Made by a program: the position numbers and the translations under genes
Part shown: positions 23,132-35,995 of the stretch, piece after piece
Layout of the letters: the number at the start of each line of letters is the position of its first letter
How positions within the stretch are numbered: position 1 is the first letter of the stretch
Assembly: GCA_019633425.1 (NCBI GenBank)
Contig: WSUB01000162.1
Location: 26,517 to 90,516 of the forward strand
DNA from: Tulasnella sp. 424
Taxonomy: Eukaryota > Basidiomycota > Agaricomycetes > Cantharellales > Tulasnellaceae
Length of the DNA stretch: 64,000 nucleotides
Direction: 5' to 3'
Notes under the pieces: model-generated
What the model was told of the DNA's origin: nothing
Seen by the model: only the letters and a program-made list of their open reading frames with translations
Database searches by the model: none

Positions 23132-23954
23132 TATGAAAGGCGAGACCGTAGCCGCCTAGCAAGTTTGGACAGAGAAATCCCTCGAGTCGTTGCGCTAGGG
23201 AGATGTAAATGTTAGACGATTGTGGAGAGCGGTGGCATGGGAACGTACAGGGTCACAAAGGCCACGTAGTGTCAACAAGGTCAGTTTCCGGTCCCTATAA
23301 ACGTGTTCGAGTTTTTAAATAATATGAGTAGTGTGAATGTGACTGGTAATGGTTGGTGGACCGGACACTGGCGTTCAAAGTGTTGGAGGCTGCGTTTACG
23401 TCTGTTCGAAAAAAGAAACCCGAATTTGGAGCTCCGCGCGTCCTTTCACGGCGGTCGCAGAAAGCTAACAGATGCTAACAGCCACCACCTCGTCACCGCA
23501 ACGACCAGATAACTGTCTCACAAGAACGACGCACGCAAGTCATTTAAGAGGATATCGACGCCTGTACATTTAACGGGGGCATGGGGGTGGAACAAATCAA
23601 CTAACAGGGGCGCCGTGGTGCCTCCTCGGCATACCTCAAGTCACGTAGAATTCTCTTTGGCATGTTTTATGTAATGCCCTTTGGTCGCTAGTTAAAGGTC
23701 TAGCGAAAGACTGCACCGTATGCTTGAAGATTTTTACCTGACCTTCAATTCCCAACTCGATGATCGACCTTAAACCCTTCGAGAAGCGGTTGCCATCGAG
23801 CTTGGAGCAAATTCGACTGTCTTTGCAATACATGATAACTCATAGAAAATGCTATATTTAGTAAAAGACATGCGGAAAACGAGCGCAGAGTAAGACAACG
23901 GCCCAGTGCCGGAGCATGAATTAACTAGGGATAATGCACCGACGCATTACAGCC
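23132..23954. other. intergenic region, ALG10 promoter and HAM1-like 3' flank
   Basis: About 820 bp. Short open frames occur on both strands but none is coherent. No repeat, RNA gene or mobile element was recognised. Confidence 0.5.
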
Positions 23955-26900
23955 TCATCTCCCTACGTCAAACGCTTTGCTCGTCCATCCAGGTTTGCTT
24001 CTCTCTACTTCGGCTCTCGCTTGATACCGATCTCCCGCCTTGATTGCCTTTCGTCTGACATCCGTTCTCACTTCTTCCGCTGTGCGCTCCGCCGTCTCGA
24101 TCTGTTCGGCAGTATGGTCCACCTTCCCTTGTATATCATCCAGAGCCTCCCTCTGCACATCCACGAGAGTGGGGTTCGTCGTAGTTGGCGAAGGAATTGG
24201 AACTTCTGGTAGTACCTGCGCACCGATCCCAACCGCGATGACGGTATCTTCTTCTGGAAGTGTGGCGGGTTGATGTGAGGTATGGATGATCCCTTTGGTA
24301 GTGACTGTGTTTGAGGTGACAGGCGGCGGTTGGTACTCCAGCACATCGACTTCCTCTTCTTCCGTATCGCTTTCGCTACCCTCGTCGTCTTTATAAGGCC
24401 CGCCGCGTATCGGCGTTCCAGAAACAAGAGCGAGTGCCCAGTCGACCCAGCCCAACTCCCTATTTTGGCCACTCATTGCCGCTTCCCGACTTGCCTCCCC
24501 TAGCTTCTTCCCGACTCCTTCCAAGGTTTCCTTAATCTTCTGGGCCAAAACGATCGCCATGCCCTCCCTAGCGCTGGGTCCCAATAAAGGCTGCAGCAGC
24601 ACCGAATTGAAGATCCAATGCCGACTCTTCTTGATGGTAAAAACCAGGCCAGGTGCATCCACTTTGACGTCGATGACGCGGAAATACGCCTGGGGTTCTG
24701 CGCCCGCAGGGGAGTCCAACTCTTCCCCAGCCAGCTCCAACTCGATGTCAATTGACAAACCCTCCCCCGCCGCTCCTTTGTCCCCAACATCCATGCTGAG
24801 GAGGCCCCAATCCTTCCATCCCAGACACCAAGGTCCACGGACATCAGCGTAGTACCCGACATCATCGGCGGATATCCTCAACCCCTTCACTTGCACTCTT
24901 GTTCTCGTCATCGCTTCCGAGACCGTTACAGTGGGGACGGCCACTCCCAAGACTGACCGCGCTGCGTCCGACCCCCGAGCCCTCGCGGCATCCGAGCCCA
25001 CTACGTTCAGCTCGCTCACGTTGGTTATTGTGATGTTGTCGGGGATGAAGCTAAGCGAGCTGATATTGAGATTATCCAACACGGCGTCGACTGTGGGGCT
25101 CTTCAACTCCATTCGGGGAAGGGGGATGACCTTGAGGGCTTGGATGACCCGCGGGACGACGAACCCCAATATGTCACGTTGCACCTCACGCTTGAGCTCG
25201 GTGTACGCTCGACGACCTTGGCGGGTAGTGAGGGCGATTATATCCGGCTTGGATATACTGGCAAAGTAAGCGGAATGTGTCGCGAGTGTAGTAAGAGCGT
25301 CGAGAACGCGGCGAAGAGCTGGATCGCGGAGGAACGTGTCGGAAAGTGCTTGGATGTCTTGAACGACGTCTGTCAAGTCGTGCTTGGCCCTTTGCTCCTG
25401 AGGTGCTTCCCCGTTGACGTGTGCTTTGGCGTCGTCGTAGATGGAGCCGAATTCGGAATTGGCTTCGGTGGTCGAGACCCACTCGGTCTCCTTTAGTGCT
25501 CGATCAAGCCAATGTTGAATTCTTGCAATAATTCCGACGATATCGTTGTGGCCTTTCTCGTCCGTGATGGAGAAATCCTGCGCTAGCTTCTCGACGTCAT
25601 GAAGCGTAGTGTCCATCCTTCCGCCCACGAACCGCTCAAGAAGTGAATGCAATCGAGCCAGCGCTTCCTTGAGATGAGGGTCCAAGTCGACGTCAACCTC
25701 GGCTTCAACCCGAGTATCGTTGATAACCGAGGACGCGGCAGCCTCTGCCGCACTGGACGCTGAGAGTGCGGTCTTTAAACCGACGGTGTAGTACTTCTGA
25801 CCAAGGTCCACAATGGTCTGAAGTGCTTGCAAGAAGCGAGGATCAGCTTGAGCTTGGCGAATGATCTGGGTATGAGTTGTAAGATTGCGAGTTTACTTGA
25901 CACAATAAGGAGAGAACCTACCGACTTGATCCTCTCTAATATCGTCTCTTGAATTCTGTCTGGGGCTTGTTGCTGTAGGTTTTGCCAGGCCTCTTGACCC
26001 TTTTGTGTGCTTTGGTCCACCGTCTCCAGAATCTTCTTCTCCGCTTCGACTTTGACTTGGGCTTGCTCAGTTCTCATTGCCTCCACTTGAGGACCTTGCG
26101 CTTCAGTGTGATTCTCGAGCATGTCGTCCGTCTTGCGATGTTCTTCTTCGGACGGACGGATGACGCCTTCAACGACCTCCGCGCCACTTTCGACCGCTTG
26201 AGCTACGTCACCGATCTGAGAGGCGAAGTCGGCTAAAATCTCGCGAGCGGTGACAAAGACATCGGTCAGGAGGAGGCGGAAGGCGGAAGAGGTGAAAAGA
26301 AGTGTAACGAGGGTTTTGATGGAGTCGGAAAGGTTCTGAGCGTCCTGCTGTACTTGGGCGGCCGAAGGGATATCGTCGAGAGGGAGTTGCTGAGCTGAGG
26401 ATGCAAAGGATAAGTACATGAGAGGATGGCACTTTCGTCCCAGGACTCACCAGCTGCGTCCAAAGGTGCTGCGCCTCCCAATTCAATGTGAGGCTTGACG
26501 GCGGCAGGCTGCGAGCTGGTATGTCGCAGATGGTAAATGGCTTGCTGGAGTGCATTGTCATCTGGGTGCAACCAAGTCAGAGAAGTGCAGGAGGTGCTTT
26601 TGTGGATGAACGTTCACTCACCGTTCTTGTCGCGGCCAAGTTCGGCCAGAGCTTCGAGGAGCCTGTGAAGGTCTCCCAATACGATTCTGCCTCTCTCGCT
26701 GAGAACGCCTCGATGTTTGGGAGCGTCTTTGAATATGGAAGAGTCCAAAAGGAGTCGAGCCGTACTGTTTAACTGATCTTGAGTTGGTAGTTTTCCATTT
26801 TTTAGGGCAGCGACGATGGCAGCGAATTTGTCAAAAGTTGCCTGGTTAGGGACTAGTCGATCTTGGAGAGGAGGAGTGTAGTCTTGTTGACGATGTGTAG

Positions 26901-26967
26901 GCAGTAGAGGCTCTCTCTCCTCTGAGCGTTTCCTTGGTCCACAGCAGCAGGAAAGGATTGTACCCAT
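23955..26967 (-). CDS. HAM1-like protein with N-terminal acylation signature
   Basis: Large fungal protein of the HAM1-like family (N- and C-terminal HAM1 domains in Pfam, formerly DUF5923/DUF4449), linked in Cryptococcus to cell fusion and palmitoylation. The start at 26967 was preferred over an in-frame ATG at 27012 because it yields MGTILSCCCGPRKRSEE. That has Gly2 and Ser6 suited to N-myristoylation, three adjacent Cys suited to palmitoylation, and then basic residues. Helical segments follow: FDKFAAIVAALKNGKLPTQD, TLVTLLFTSSAFRLLLTDVF and AILDALTTL-like repeats. The C-terminal part contains ITNVSELNVVG, ADDVGYYADVRGPWCLGW and APGLVFTIKKSRHWIFNS, the lipid-binding-like HAM1_C region. The last 150 residues are acidic and disordered. 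About 940 residues, few introns. Family assignment is from memory of the conserved blocks. Confidence 0.75.
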
Positions 26968-27437
26968 CGGTGGTTGAAGTGAGAGAGAGGGAGAGAGAGG
27001 ATGTGACGTCACACTCTCATAGCGCTTGCATCACTCTCCGGAACTCACCGTCATCCCATGACGACACGCACAACAGTCATCAAACGCCTCCATTTACTGC
27101 CACACTGAGATTCTTTCCGGTTCCTCAATCTCAACGTGTATGAAGAGAGAAAGGGAGGGCGGTGGCGTTTCTGAAATTCTCACGGTTTGATGTGTCATGA
27201 ACGCGACTGGTGTTGGTTCGGTTTAGTCTCCGACTGCTGCCTGGCCCTCACCTTGCTGCTCTCCCGGTTTTATCTCGCTGGCTCGAGATATTGCATCTCG
27301 CCTCGTTCACCCACCTCACACATCTCCACCCACCCACGCTGCATTCATCAAGCCACTTCCGCGATACACAAGCAACGCATCTCTAACGGACCACACGACT
27401 TACGCCCACCGTTCACCATCTGTTCACGCCCAATCTC
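26968..27437. other. bidirectional promoter, HAM1-like/coiled-coil gene
   Basis: About 470 bp between divergent starts. It contains a GA-rich tract (26980-27000 on the + strand) at the HAM1-like leader and a C-rich leader with CACCCACC motifs before 27438. No open frame here looks like a gene. Confidence 0.45.
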
Positions 27438-29554
27438 ATGCCATCCGCAAGCATACCATCATCAAGTCCTCCATCGGACACGGGATCCAAAGGGAGGAGA
27501 CTTGCAATGACGCAGCTCTCCAACGGCTCATTCTCCAAGTCCTCCCCGCCCAATGCGCCCAAGGCAGCCGCAAACCTTGTCAAGAAACCTTCTACGCGTG
27601 GATCAACTTCACTGTCAGTACGGAGTGTCTTTGGTGGTACTCGAGCAGCTGCAGCTTCAAAAAAGGACAAAGACGGGTACGTACGAATCACGTATTCCTT
27701 TTCCGGTAAAGCGCCTGCTCTGACCCTGTTCGACCCAACAGTGACCTCACAAGTGGTGCCGAAACCGAAACTCGTCGCCCTCCTCCTTCTCGATTCGGTT
27801 TCGGCATCGGAGCTCCCAAACGAGCTAGCCTTTCATCGAAACCAGAACTTGTCAAGAAACCTCCCGTCCCAGCCCGCTCTACGCCAACACCAACCAACAC
27901 GACCCCAACCGCAGATAATAAAGGCTCTTTCCGCGGCAAAACCGCTTCACCAACTTTGAGGAAGGTGTTGACTCCAACGTCCAGCAAACCCCCCTCACCA
28001 GTCACTCGCACCCCCGTGTCTATCCGCTCAATACTGACCGCCGCAAAGCACAACGATTCCCCGGGCCCCTTGTCAGATCCAGTAATCAATCTGGCCGCCA
28101 GTACAAGTAACCGAATACTTGATTTCCAAGCCAACACGTCTCAAGATATGACCGCTCCCGGAGACTTGACCATTGCAAGTATCATCATGTCCGATGATGG
28201 AACACCGAGAAAAGCCCCAACCGAAGACGATGACACGGAAGAGGAAGGCAACGTCTCAGCATTACTGCCAATGGTCGACTTTGGAGCTCCTACCCCAGCA
28301 CATCCGCGCATTTTGATACGACACCCTAATGATAATCACGACGATGAATTTGACGACGATGACGACGATGACCTCGACAATGACAACGACGACAACCCTA
28401 CCGTACTCCTTCAGATGGAAACTCCTAGCCGACCCTCACTCAAGAAATCCACCAAACACAGTTCCAACGGCCTCCTACCAAGCCGACAGAATCTCAGTTA
28501 CCTGTCACCTCAGCCTCCGACGCCTAGCTCATTATCATTCTTGTCCCGCTCTCGCCGGCAGCGTGTTCCCAGTAACAACTCCTCCGTGACCAAGAACAAG
28601 TCGCGCCGGACCTCCGGAACAAGCAATGCCTCCGCCTCTCGCAGGTCCTCGAAGATCCGTCCCCAAGGTGGCCTGGAACGGGGATCCATCCTTTCGTGGG
28701 AAGCAGTCCTCGAACGCTCCAAGGAGCTCTCGGATGGAGATGCCGATGAACTCGGAATGATATCCACTATCGCTCTTGGTAGCTTGGGAACCATGTCGCC
28801 CGGTTTCGGTACACCGATGTACCAAAGACTCTCGTTCACAAGCGCCGCGACCGATCGAGACCGCTCCGTTTCATCTCGACGGACGTCGGGAGCTGTGCGG
28901 AGGAGCAGGACGTCTCAAACGACAAAGGAGAACGAGGTAATTGTATCAGCGGATGCAAGCGATGCCGGAAGTACCCCAGGCAGTGCCCGGCTCCAACCTC
29001 CCGAAACGCCCTCCCCACTGGGTGCTTCTACGCTTGGCAAGAAAAGTCCTGTCGGCTTGACGTTTACACCGCTGGACCCCGCGCCAAAGTATGTTCGCGG
29101 CCGAACAACCAAGGAACAAACCGTTGCGGACAAGTTGAAGAAGCAACTGGATTCACAAACAGCCCAACTACAGGCCGTTCAGCTTCAGTTGGAAAACGCC
29201 ATGCGAGACCTCGAAATTCGGACCGCAACGGTCGCCTCGTTGGAGGATACCCGGGGCCAGTTCCTCAAAGAACGATTAGCATTTGAAGCTGCCAAGCAGG
29301 AATGGGCCCAGAAGGAGGCTAAGTGGATGTCTCGGCAGCAGGCTTGGACAGCACGTGAGCAGCGAACCAAGGAGGCCAATGAACTGAAGGAGTTGTTGGA
29401 AATGGAGAATGGACTCAAGGCGCGATGGACGGCGGTCGACGAAGAAATCCAACGCGAGACGCAGAGAATCGCACAGGGTCGGGAGTTGCTTTCTATTTTG
29501 CTTGTGGATGTGGAGCTGTGGATGCGCAAATGCGGAACGGACTCGTCGCCTTGA
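27438..29554 (+). CDS. Ser/Pro-rich protein with C-terminal coiled coil, unknown
   Basis: Not recognised. Exons 27438-27676 and 27742-29554 sum to 2052 nt, 683 residues. The first 400 residues are low-complexity, rich in Ser, Pro, Thr and Lys, with short Lys/Ser motifs (SVRSVFGGTRAAAASKKDKD and RGKTASPTLRKVLTPTSSK). An Asp run (DDEFDDDDDDDLDNDNDD, about 28345) follows. Residues of about 540-670 form a strong coiled coil: TVADKLKKQLDSQTAQLQAV, EWAQKEAKWMSRQQAWTARE and NELKELLEMENGLKARW. The tail is LLSILLVDVELWMRKCG. No signal peptide or TM segment is visible. Composition and a single terminal coil would suit a cytoskeletal or spindle-associated scaffold, but that is only inference. Confidence 0.78.
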
Positions 29555-31779
29555 AAATCCCCTCGATATCGCCTATGCTGCTAGGGCTCGTCACAGATAT
29601 TTTCTTTGTTTGTATTCGGACGACGGGATGTATAGTATATTTACATTGTATATATGGACTCGGCTGTTGGACTCGGTATAGCAAGCGTCGATAGATTTGT
29701 GACTTGGCTGTCATGTTACTTGGCACGAAAGCACCTCGAACTGCTGGCCTTGACAATCGCGCTCCCCTCTGCATATCCCCTGGGCCTCCCAATCAACTTC
29801 CCCCCGGCCGGGAATGCATACGCGTGACCTTGAATGTACTACTCACGGCTCGGTCTTCCGGGCATCCTCCAGGGAAGGGGAGCGAACCTCATGCATCCGG
29901 GACTCGGACCACGGAATTGGAATTCGTTTTACGTGACAATACCCAATCTCCGAGCACGAAAACAGCAGTTCCAGTATACTTTAGATTTTGAGTTGCTTCG
30001 AGAGGCGAACGAAAGGAAGGAGATCCACGCGGGAGAGAAGTACGTCGATGGGAATGGTCCTAGGCGCCAAGCAACAGCCAGCATAGGCTAATATTATTTT
30101 CAACATTAGAGATTACTAAAATCGTTCAAAATTAGATGCCCGAGAGAGCTAAGATTCGCCAGGACAGGCAGCACTTTAGCTCCTTCCGCCCTATCAGCCC
30201 CGCCCACTCCCGGAGCGGTGCTCCCGAGCCGAGGATGTCGCTGGTGGTTCGATGAAGTACCAATCTACTCTTTCCTACTCGGACTTCTCTTTAGGAAGTT
30301 ATGTGTGTGCGGGCGCAGCATGCGGACCAGCGAGCCAATTTGGCCGCGAACAACCTGATAGGGTAATTTGTCATGTGCGCACATGAATAGAGAAGAAGAG
30401 TCGAAATATGCCTCGATAATGAATGGATGGGAGCCCGCCTTCTCAAGATAACGAAGCGGGCGACGATCTCGAGCAGCTGAAATCATGGCGGTAGCTACCC
30501 AGCGTTCGGGTACGCTGCGCATCTGTCCCGACGGGAGGCTCGGGATCGACAATGGCCCTGAGAAGGCTTGCCGTAGTGTAGGAGGGTCGTGGTGAGATGG
30601 TGTCTGATCCGGCAAGTTTGCCTTTAGCAGTGAAAGCTCAACAATAGACCTAAGACGAGGCACTTGGGAAACCCGGGGCCCCGGGAATAGTTTGCAACAA
30701 AATCAGTTCAGTTACATCTAGAGCGAGAAGAGAGTTATTGACTGAATCGAAAGCGCAGAAGCATTGAGAGGTCCATAAGGTGAATACCTCGAAGGGTGGC
30801 GTTTGAGAAAGACTGCCAAGGATCAGCATCTATTGTAGATCCAGGAAAACCGAATCTTGTTCGAATGGCAACGCATGGACGACCCTTCCCCATCGGCCAG
30901 ACCTGCAGACAGGAAATAGATGACAAGAATAGAGAGAAGAGCCAGGGAGTGGGTTCGGTAACCCGGTCTATTATGACGCAGAGCGTGGGCCCCAGGAAGC
31001 CGCAAAATGGAGAAGCCAGAGACCATATGGTCCCATGCTTTTGGACGACGAACCCGTGTCGGAAGCCGTGACTACGATAGCCCCGTGCAAGAAAAGGCCA
31101 AGACAACTCGGAGGAGTGGAGGGATAGCGCTATGGGGACGAGAGATGACGGTCGAGACGTTTACGAGAAGGATCGTGGGTCGGCAGCTTCCGTTACTCAT
31201 TCCTTGGTGATGAGTAACGCACTGGCCCTTTGCGAACGCTGTCCGAAAGCTGAGGATTGCCGAGGTGGGCACGAGGACGGATCCTAAGAGCGTCTACGGC
31301 GTATTTTGCTGAAAAATTGTGCCCAGAGACTTCCAAGCGGGGTTTGAGACCGAAGCGGCCTGCTTCAGTGGAGGCGGGTTCTTCCGAGTTCTCCAAGATA
31401 AGTAACGGCCATTCATGTCAAGAGAAGAGATAAGAGAGTGCGGAACATCGTCCCGAGCATCGTTGGACCAGTGCGCGTCGGGCAGGGACAGAAGTCGCTG
31501 GTCGCTGGATTGACGTTAAGCAGCGACTGTCGAGGGAGTTGGGTGCTTGAGGGATGAGATGGTGAATATTGGGAGCACATGGTGAAGGGAAGAGCGAACA
31601 GGGGCACTTCGGTTTCGGGTTAGATCAGGGAGCAGAGGAGCGTACGCGCTTTTACTTACATGTGGGACGTCCTCCGGCTAACACGAACCAGAGACGACTT
31701 TACCCGTAGACTCCCCTCCATTCCCCCCCACCAGCTCTCTGTCGCTGTACGCTACGCTGAAGACCTGTATAAACTACTC
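29555..31779. other. 2.2 kb region without a gene I can support
   Basis: Contains several open frames of 60-130 codons on both strands. The longest on the minus strand is 30663-30265 (132 codons), with another at 31396-31193. None resembles a known family, and I could not splice neighbours into a coherent protein. It may hold a decayed gene, a non-coding transcript, or only the 3' flank of the coiled-coil gene and the OPT promoter. An ATG at 31660 is in frame with the OPT start and would add 40 residues. Confidence 0.4.
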
Positions 31780-34700
31780 ATGGACCCAACACAACCACCA
31801 CCGCCGCAGTACTCCACAGTCCACCCCAAGACACCTGTTACGGCAAAGGCCACCCCCGATATCCAGTCAAAATTACAAGTAGACTCTCAATCACTACACA
31901 ACCACAAAATGCACGACGTAGACGCTCAACCGTCCATGGAGGCACCTTCTAGTCGACCTCAATCATTGGCGTCTTTGCCCAGCCAACGCCCTCGCCGACC
32001 ATCCTCGGCTTCTCATCCTCCCGGTCCGCCGCCTTCCGGTGCCTCCACATCAACCTCGGCAACCATGGTACATCCCATCGCGTCCAGCTCAATCCTCGAT
32101 CCTCATCTCGACGATGCTGGTCCATCCAATATCCAACTCCCAGCCCGACCTCTCCCAGTTCACTCCGCCCAATCCATCCGCTCCCCGACAGACGACGATG
32201 CTTCGTCAGACTGGGGATACTCAACGGACATCACGCGATCAGCTGCTCGTTCTCCCTCAATACGCACACAATCACGTTCAGACGCGAATTCACTTCGATC
32301 GCGTCGGTCCACACGCAAATCTCAATCATACCATCAATACGACAACGACGACTACGTTCACGACCACCTCAACGACCCCAATTACACCTACCGCAAGAGC
32401 GTCGACGACCTCAAGCAAGATACCTCTCATGTTCGCTGGGATGGTGTTGAAGAAAAGCCTTACCCGCCAGAGGCCCAGTATCCAGACGCCGAGTATTACG
32501 AAGGCGACCAGTACGAGTAAGCAGACTAAATCGCGTCATCCCACTCACATGACCGGCTGACTATTCTAATACACATTAGCGACTACTGGGAAGACGATTC
32601 GCCCTATCCCGAAGTCAGGGCCGCTGTGGCCAACACCGACGACCCTACCATGCCTACCAACACCTTCCGAATGTGGTTCCTCGGCATTATCTTCACCATT
32701 TTCATCGCTGCTATGAACCAATTCTTCTACCTACGATGTGAGTATCTGGTATTTCAAGCGCTTCGCATATTCATCTAATTTGGCGCTTCGACGTTTGAGA
32801 TCCTTCCGTTCAGATTGCCGCCCTCGTCGCCCAGCTTATCGCCCTCCCTGCAGGGAAACTCCTAGAACGGATACTCCCGACGCGCCAATGGACCACTTTT
32901 GGCTATACATGGTCTTTTAATCCCGGGCCCTGGAATATCAAGGAGCACACCTTGGTCACCGTCATGGCGAACGTCGTTTCTGGGGGAGCCTATGCCACAG
33001 ACATCGTTGTGAGTAAGCAACACAGCTCTCTTATGGCCACCAGAACTGATTTCCCCTTCTAGGCCGCCCAACGGACATTTTACGATCAGCATTGGTCCAT
33101 ACCATATCAACTTTCCCTGGTCATTTCCACCCAACTCCTCGGCTTCGCATTTGGTGGGCAAAGCCTTCTCTCCCCCACACCCGGCTTAGCGACTAATGCG
33201 ATAACCTCCGCTTCGTGATAGCCGGCATCTGTCGTCGATTCTTGGTCTGGCCTGCAAGCATGATCTGGCCCGAGACTCTCGTCAACGCCGCCCTCTTCAA
33301 TACAATGCACTCCATGTACTTGGATGACGAAATGGACGAATTCTACGCGCAGCAAGAGGAGCAGGAGAAGATCGCAGCCGGAGAAATCCCACCCCCGCCC
33401 TCGGGCTTCTTTGCTCGGATCTTGGCTCGCGTTAACATCTTCAACAAGTCACAACAGTCAGCGGCCGCTATGCGTCGCCGTAAAGCTAATTCACGATTCC
33501 GACTCTTCAATCGGACCTTACTCATCGCGACCGCATGGAGCTTCCTCCCTTCCTATCTTTTCACTGCCCTTTCGCAGTTCACTCCGCTGTGTTGGATCTT
33601 TACGACACCTAAAGGAGTTACGGCACCAGCCCCTACCTTGCCTGATGCCATGCTCAAGAACGGCACCTCGACGTCGTCGGTCGCTAACGGCATGGCAAAG
33701 ATGATGGTTCGCCAGATCGTGGATGGCGGTGTTGGTACCTCGGGCACCATTCTGCAAACTACGCCCAAAAAGAATATCATCATCAACCAGCTGTTTGGGT
33801 ATTCGACAGGCCTTGGGATGGGCTTTATCACGTTTGATTGGTCTATGATCAGTTACATTGGAAGCCCGCTAGTCACACCATGGTGGGCAGAGGTGAACGT
33901 TTTCGCGACTTTAGTTGTCATATTTTGGATCGTCGCGCCAATCTTATACTGTAGGTCTCCGCGTTTCGCGGTGACACCTTGAGTACTGACCATGGGATGC
34001 TGGGTAGATTCGAACGCCTTCTATTCTCAGTATTTGCCGATGTCCTCGACTGGCTCATACGACAACCGAGGTCAAGAATACAATTCAAGGAGGATTGTGC
34101 AAGATGGAATCTTCCAACCTGATCTCTGTATGTCGTGTTGGTTGCTGGTTTCGGTCGATTGGATGAACTAAAGCCTCTTTTCATACACTAGACAAAGCCT
34201 ACTCCCCGCTCTATATCTCGTATGTGTCGGATGCCTTTGCCATCTTAGCTATTTCTTATCATTCCTGCCGCTCCAGCGTTACATTTGCCCTCTCTTACGC
34301 CCTCTCTTTCGGCGCTCTAACGGCAACTTTCGTGCACACGTGGTGTAAGTAGGGATTTTCAGACTCCAAAGTCAGTAGGACATTGAGTCCTTTCTTTAAA
34401 CAGTGTGGTATCGACATGACATCAAGCGGCAGTTCCGGGCCTCCCTGAAGGACGCATCTCAGGAGGATATCCACGCTCGTCTGATGCTTGCCTATCCTGA
34501 AGGTTCGCCCCTCCGCTTGCCTACTCAGGACTCTTTGCTTACTTTATTCGCAGTCCCCCAATGGTGGTATGTCGCAATTGGCGTCGCTGCGTTCCTGCTG
34601 GGATGCGTTACGATCCAAGTCTGGGATACCAAGGTTAGATTAGGTTGAAAAGATTGTTCAACCTCATGCTAACCCGGTCCGCTCAGCTGCCGTTTTGGGC

Positions 34701-35995
34701 GTATGTCCTGTCCATCGCCATCGCGGTTGTCTATCTTGTTCCCATTGGAATGATTCAAGCCATAACAAACATGCAGGTCGGACTAAAGTGAGTCACGTTC
34801 CTTCCCGTTTGCGCAGCTGAGATTCTGAGCCTCTATTTCTAGCGTCATCACTGAGCTTATTGTTGGGTATGCATTGCCTGGGAGACCAGTTGCGATGATG
34901 ATCTTCAAAACGTTCGGCTACATCACGATGGCACAAGCTTTGTCGTTTGTCAGCGACTTGAGTACGTTCTTTATTGTCCGTTTGTTGCTCCACGTGCTGA
35001 CGACGATTCGTTTCACGAAGAACTGGGACACTACATGAGTACGTCTCCGAGGTTCCAGAAGTGTTGTACCCAGACTCACGCCATGCGCCTCCCTCTCCAG
35101 AAATCCCCCCACGGATGATGTTTTTGTCGCAGACTGTTGCAGCACTCATCGCTTGCTTTGTTGTGGTCGGCGTCCAAGGTTGGATGTTCGAGAACATCCC
35201 CGACCTGTGTTCTTCAGACCAAAAAGGTAGCGTCGTGAACGTGCCTTGATCTCGCGCTTGACATTGACTTTGCTCGTCGCTCACCTAGACAAATTCACAT
35301 GTCCCGGTGTCCGAGTATTCTCCACTGCAAGTTTAATCTGGGGTGGAATTGGCCCTGCTAGGGCATTCAACCAGGGTAGCTTGTACTATCCAACCTTGTT
35401 GTGAGTCGTGTGTCCTGAGTCCCGAAGGAAATGATGCTGAATCTATTTGTGAAGCTTCTTTATCATCGGAGCGGCACTTCCCATCCCTTTCTACTTCTTG
35501 GCGAAGCGATTCCCGCGTGGTTGGTACAAGTACATCAATATCCCCGTTGCCTTCACCGGAATTGGTAACCTGCCTCCAGCAAGCGGAATCAAGTGCGTCT
35601 TTGCTCCGTCTGCCGTTCCAGCTCGAGCCTGACTTCTTATCAATGACTAGCTACTCATCTTGGACCGCCGTTGGCTTCATCTTCCAGTATTGGATCCGCC
35701 GACACCACTTCCGTTGGTGGTCAAGATACAATTATATCTTCTCCGCTGCGCTCTCTGCTGGAGCCGCCATTGGAACCATTATTGTGTTCTTTACCTTGGT
35801 GTATCCGAAGCGAGGAACCATTGCTTTGAGCTGGTGGGGCAACACTGTCAATGCCAACACCCCCGACACTCTGGGTACACCTTTACGAGTGCCTGCACCA
35901 GGAGAATTCTTTGGCATCCGAGAAGTACGTCCATCCCTTCCCCCTTTGTCTTCTCTAGAACGGGACGATAACCTTGCGCCTCCTAGTGGTCTTGA
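31780..35995 (+). CDS. oligopeptide transporter, OPT family
   Basis: Proton-coupled plasma-membrane transporter of the OPT/ISP4 family, for small peptides or related compounds. The start at 31780 (MDPTQPPPPQYSTV) opens a long cytosolic N-terminus of about 270 residues. It is Pro/Ser-rich, then acidic and aromatic (YDNDDYVHDHLNDPNYTYRK, YPDAEYYEGDQY). The core starts at TFRMWFLGIIFTIFIAAMNQ. Family signatures are FNPGPWNIKEHTLVTVMANV (about 32925) and AGICRRFLVWPASMIWPETL (about 33220). Later exons add more TM segments, for example LPFWAYVLSIAIAVVYLVPI and IGGLVYGYAL-like LIVGYALPGRPVAMMIFKTF. The last coding residues GEFFGIRE|WS join over an intron to TGA at 35993-35995. Over a dozen introns. 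The substrate cannot be read from sequence. Confidence 0.9.
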
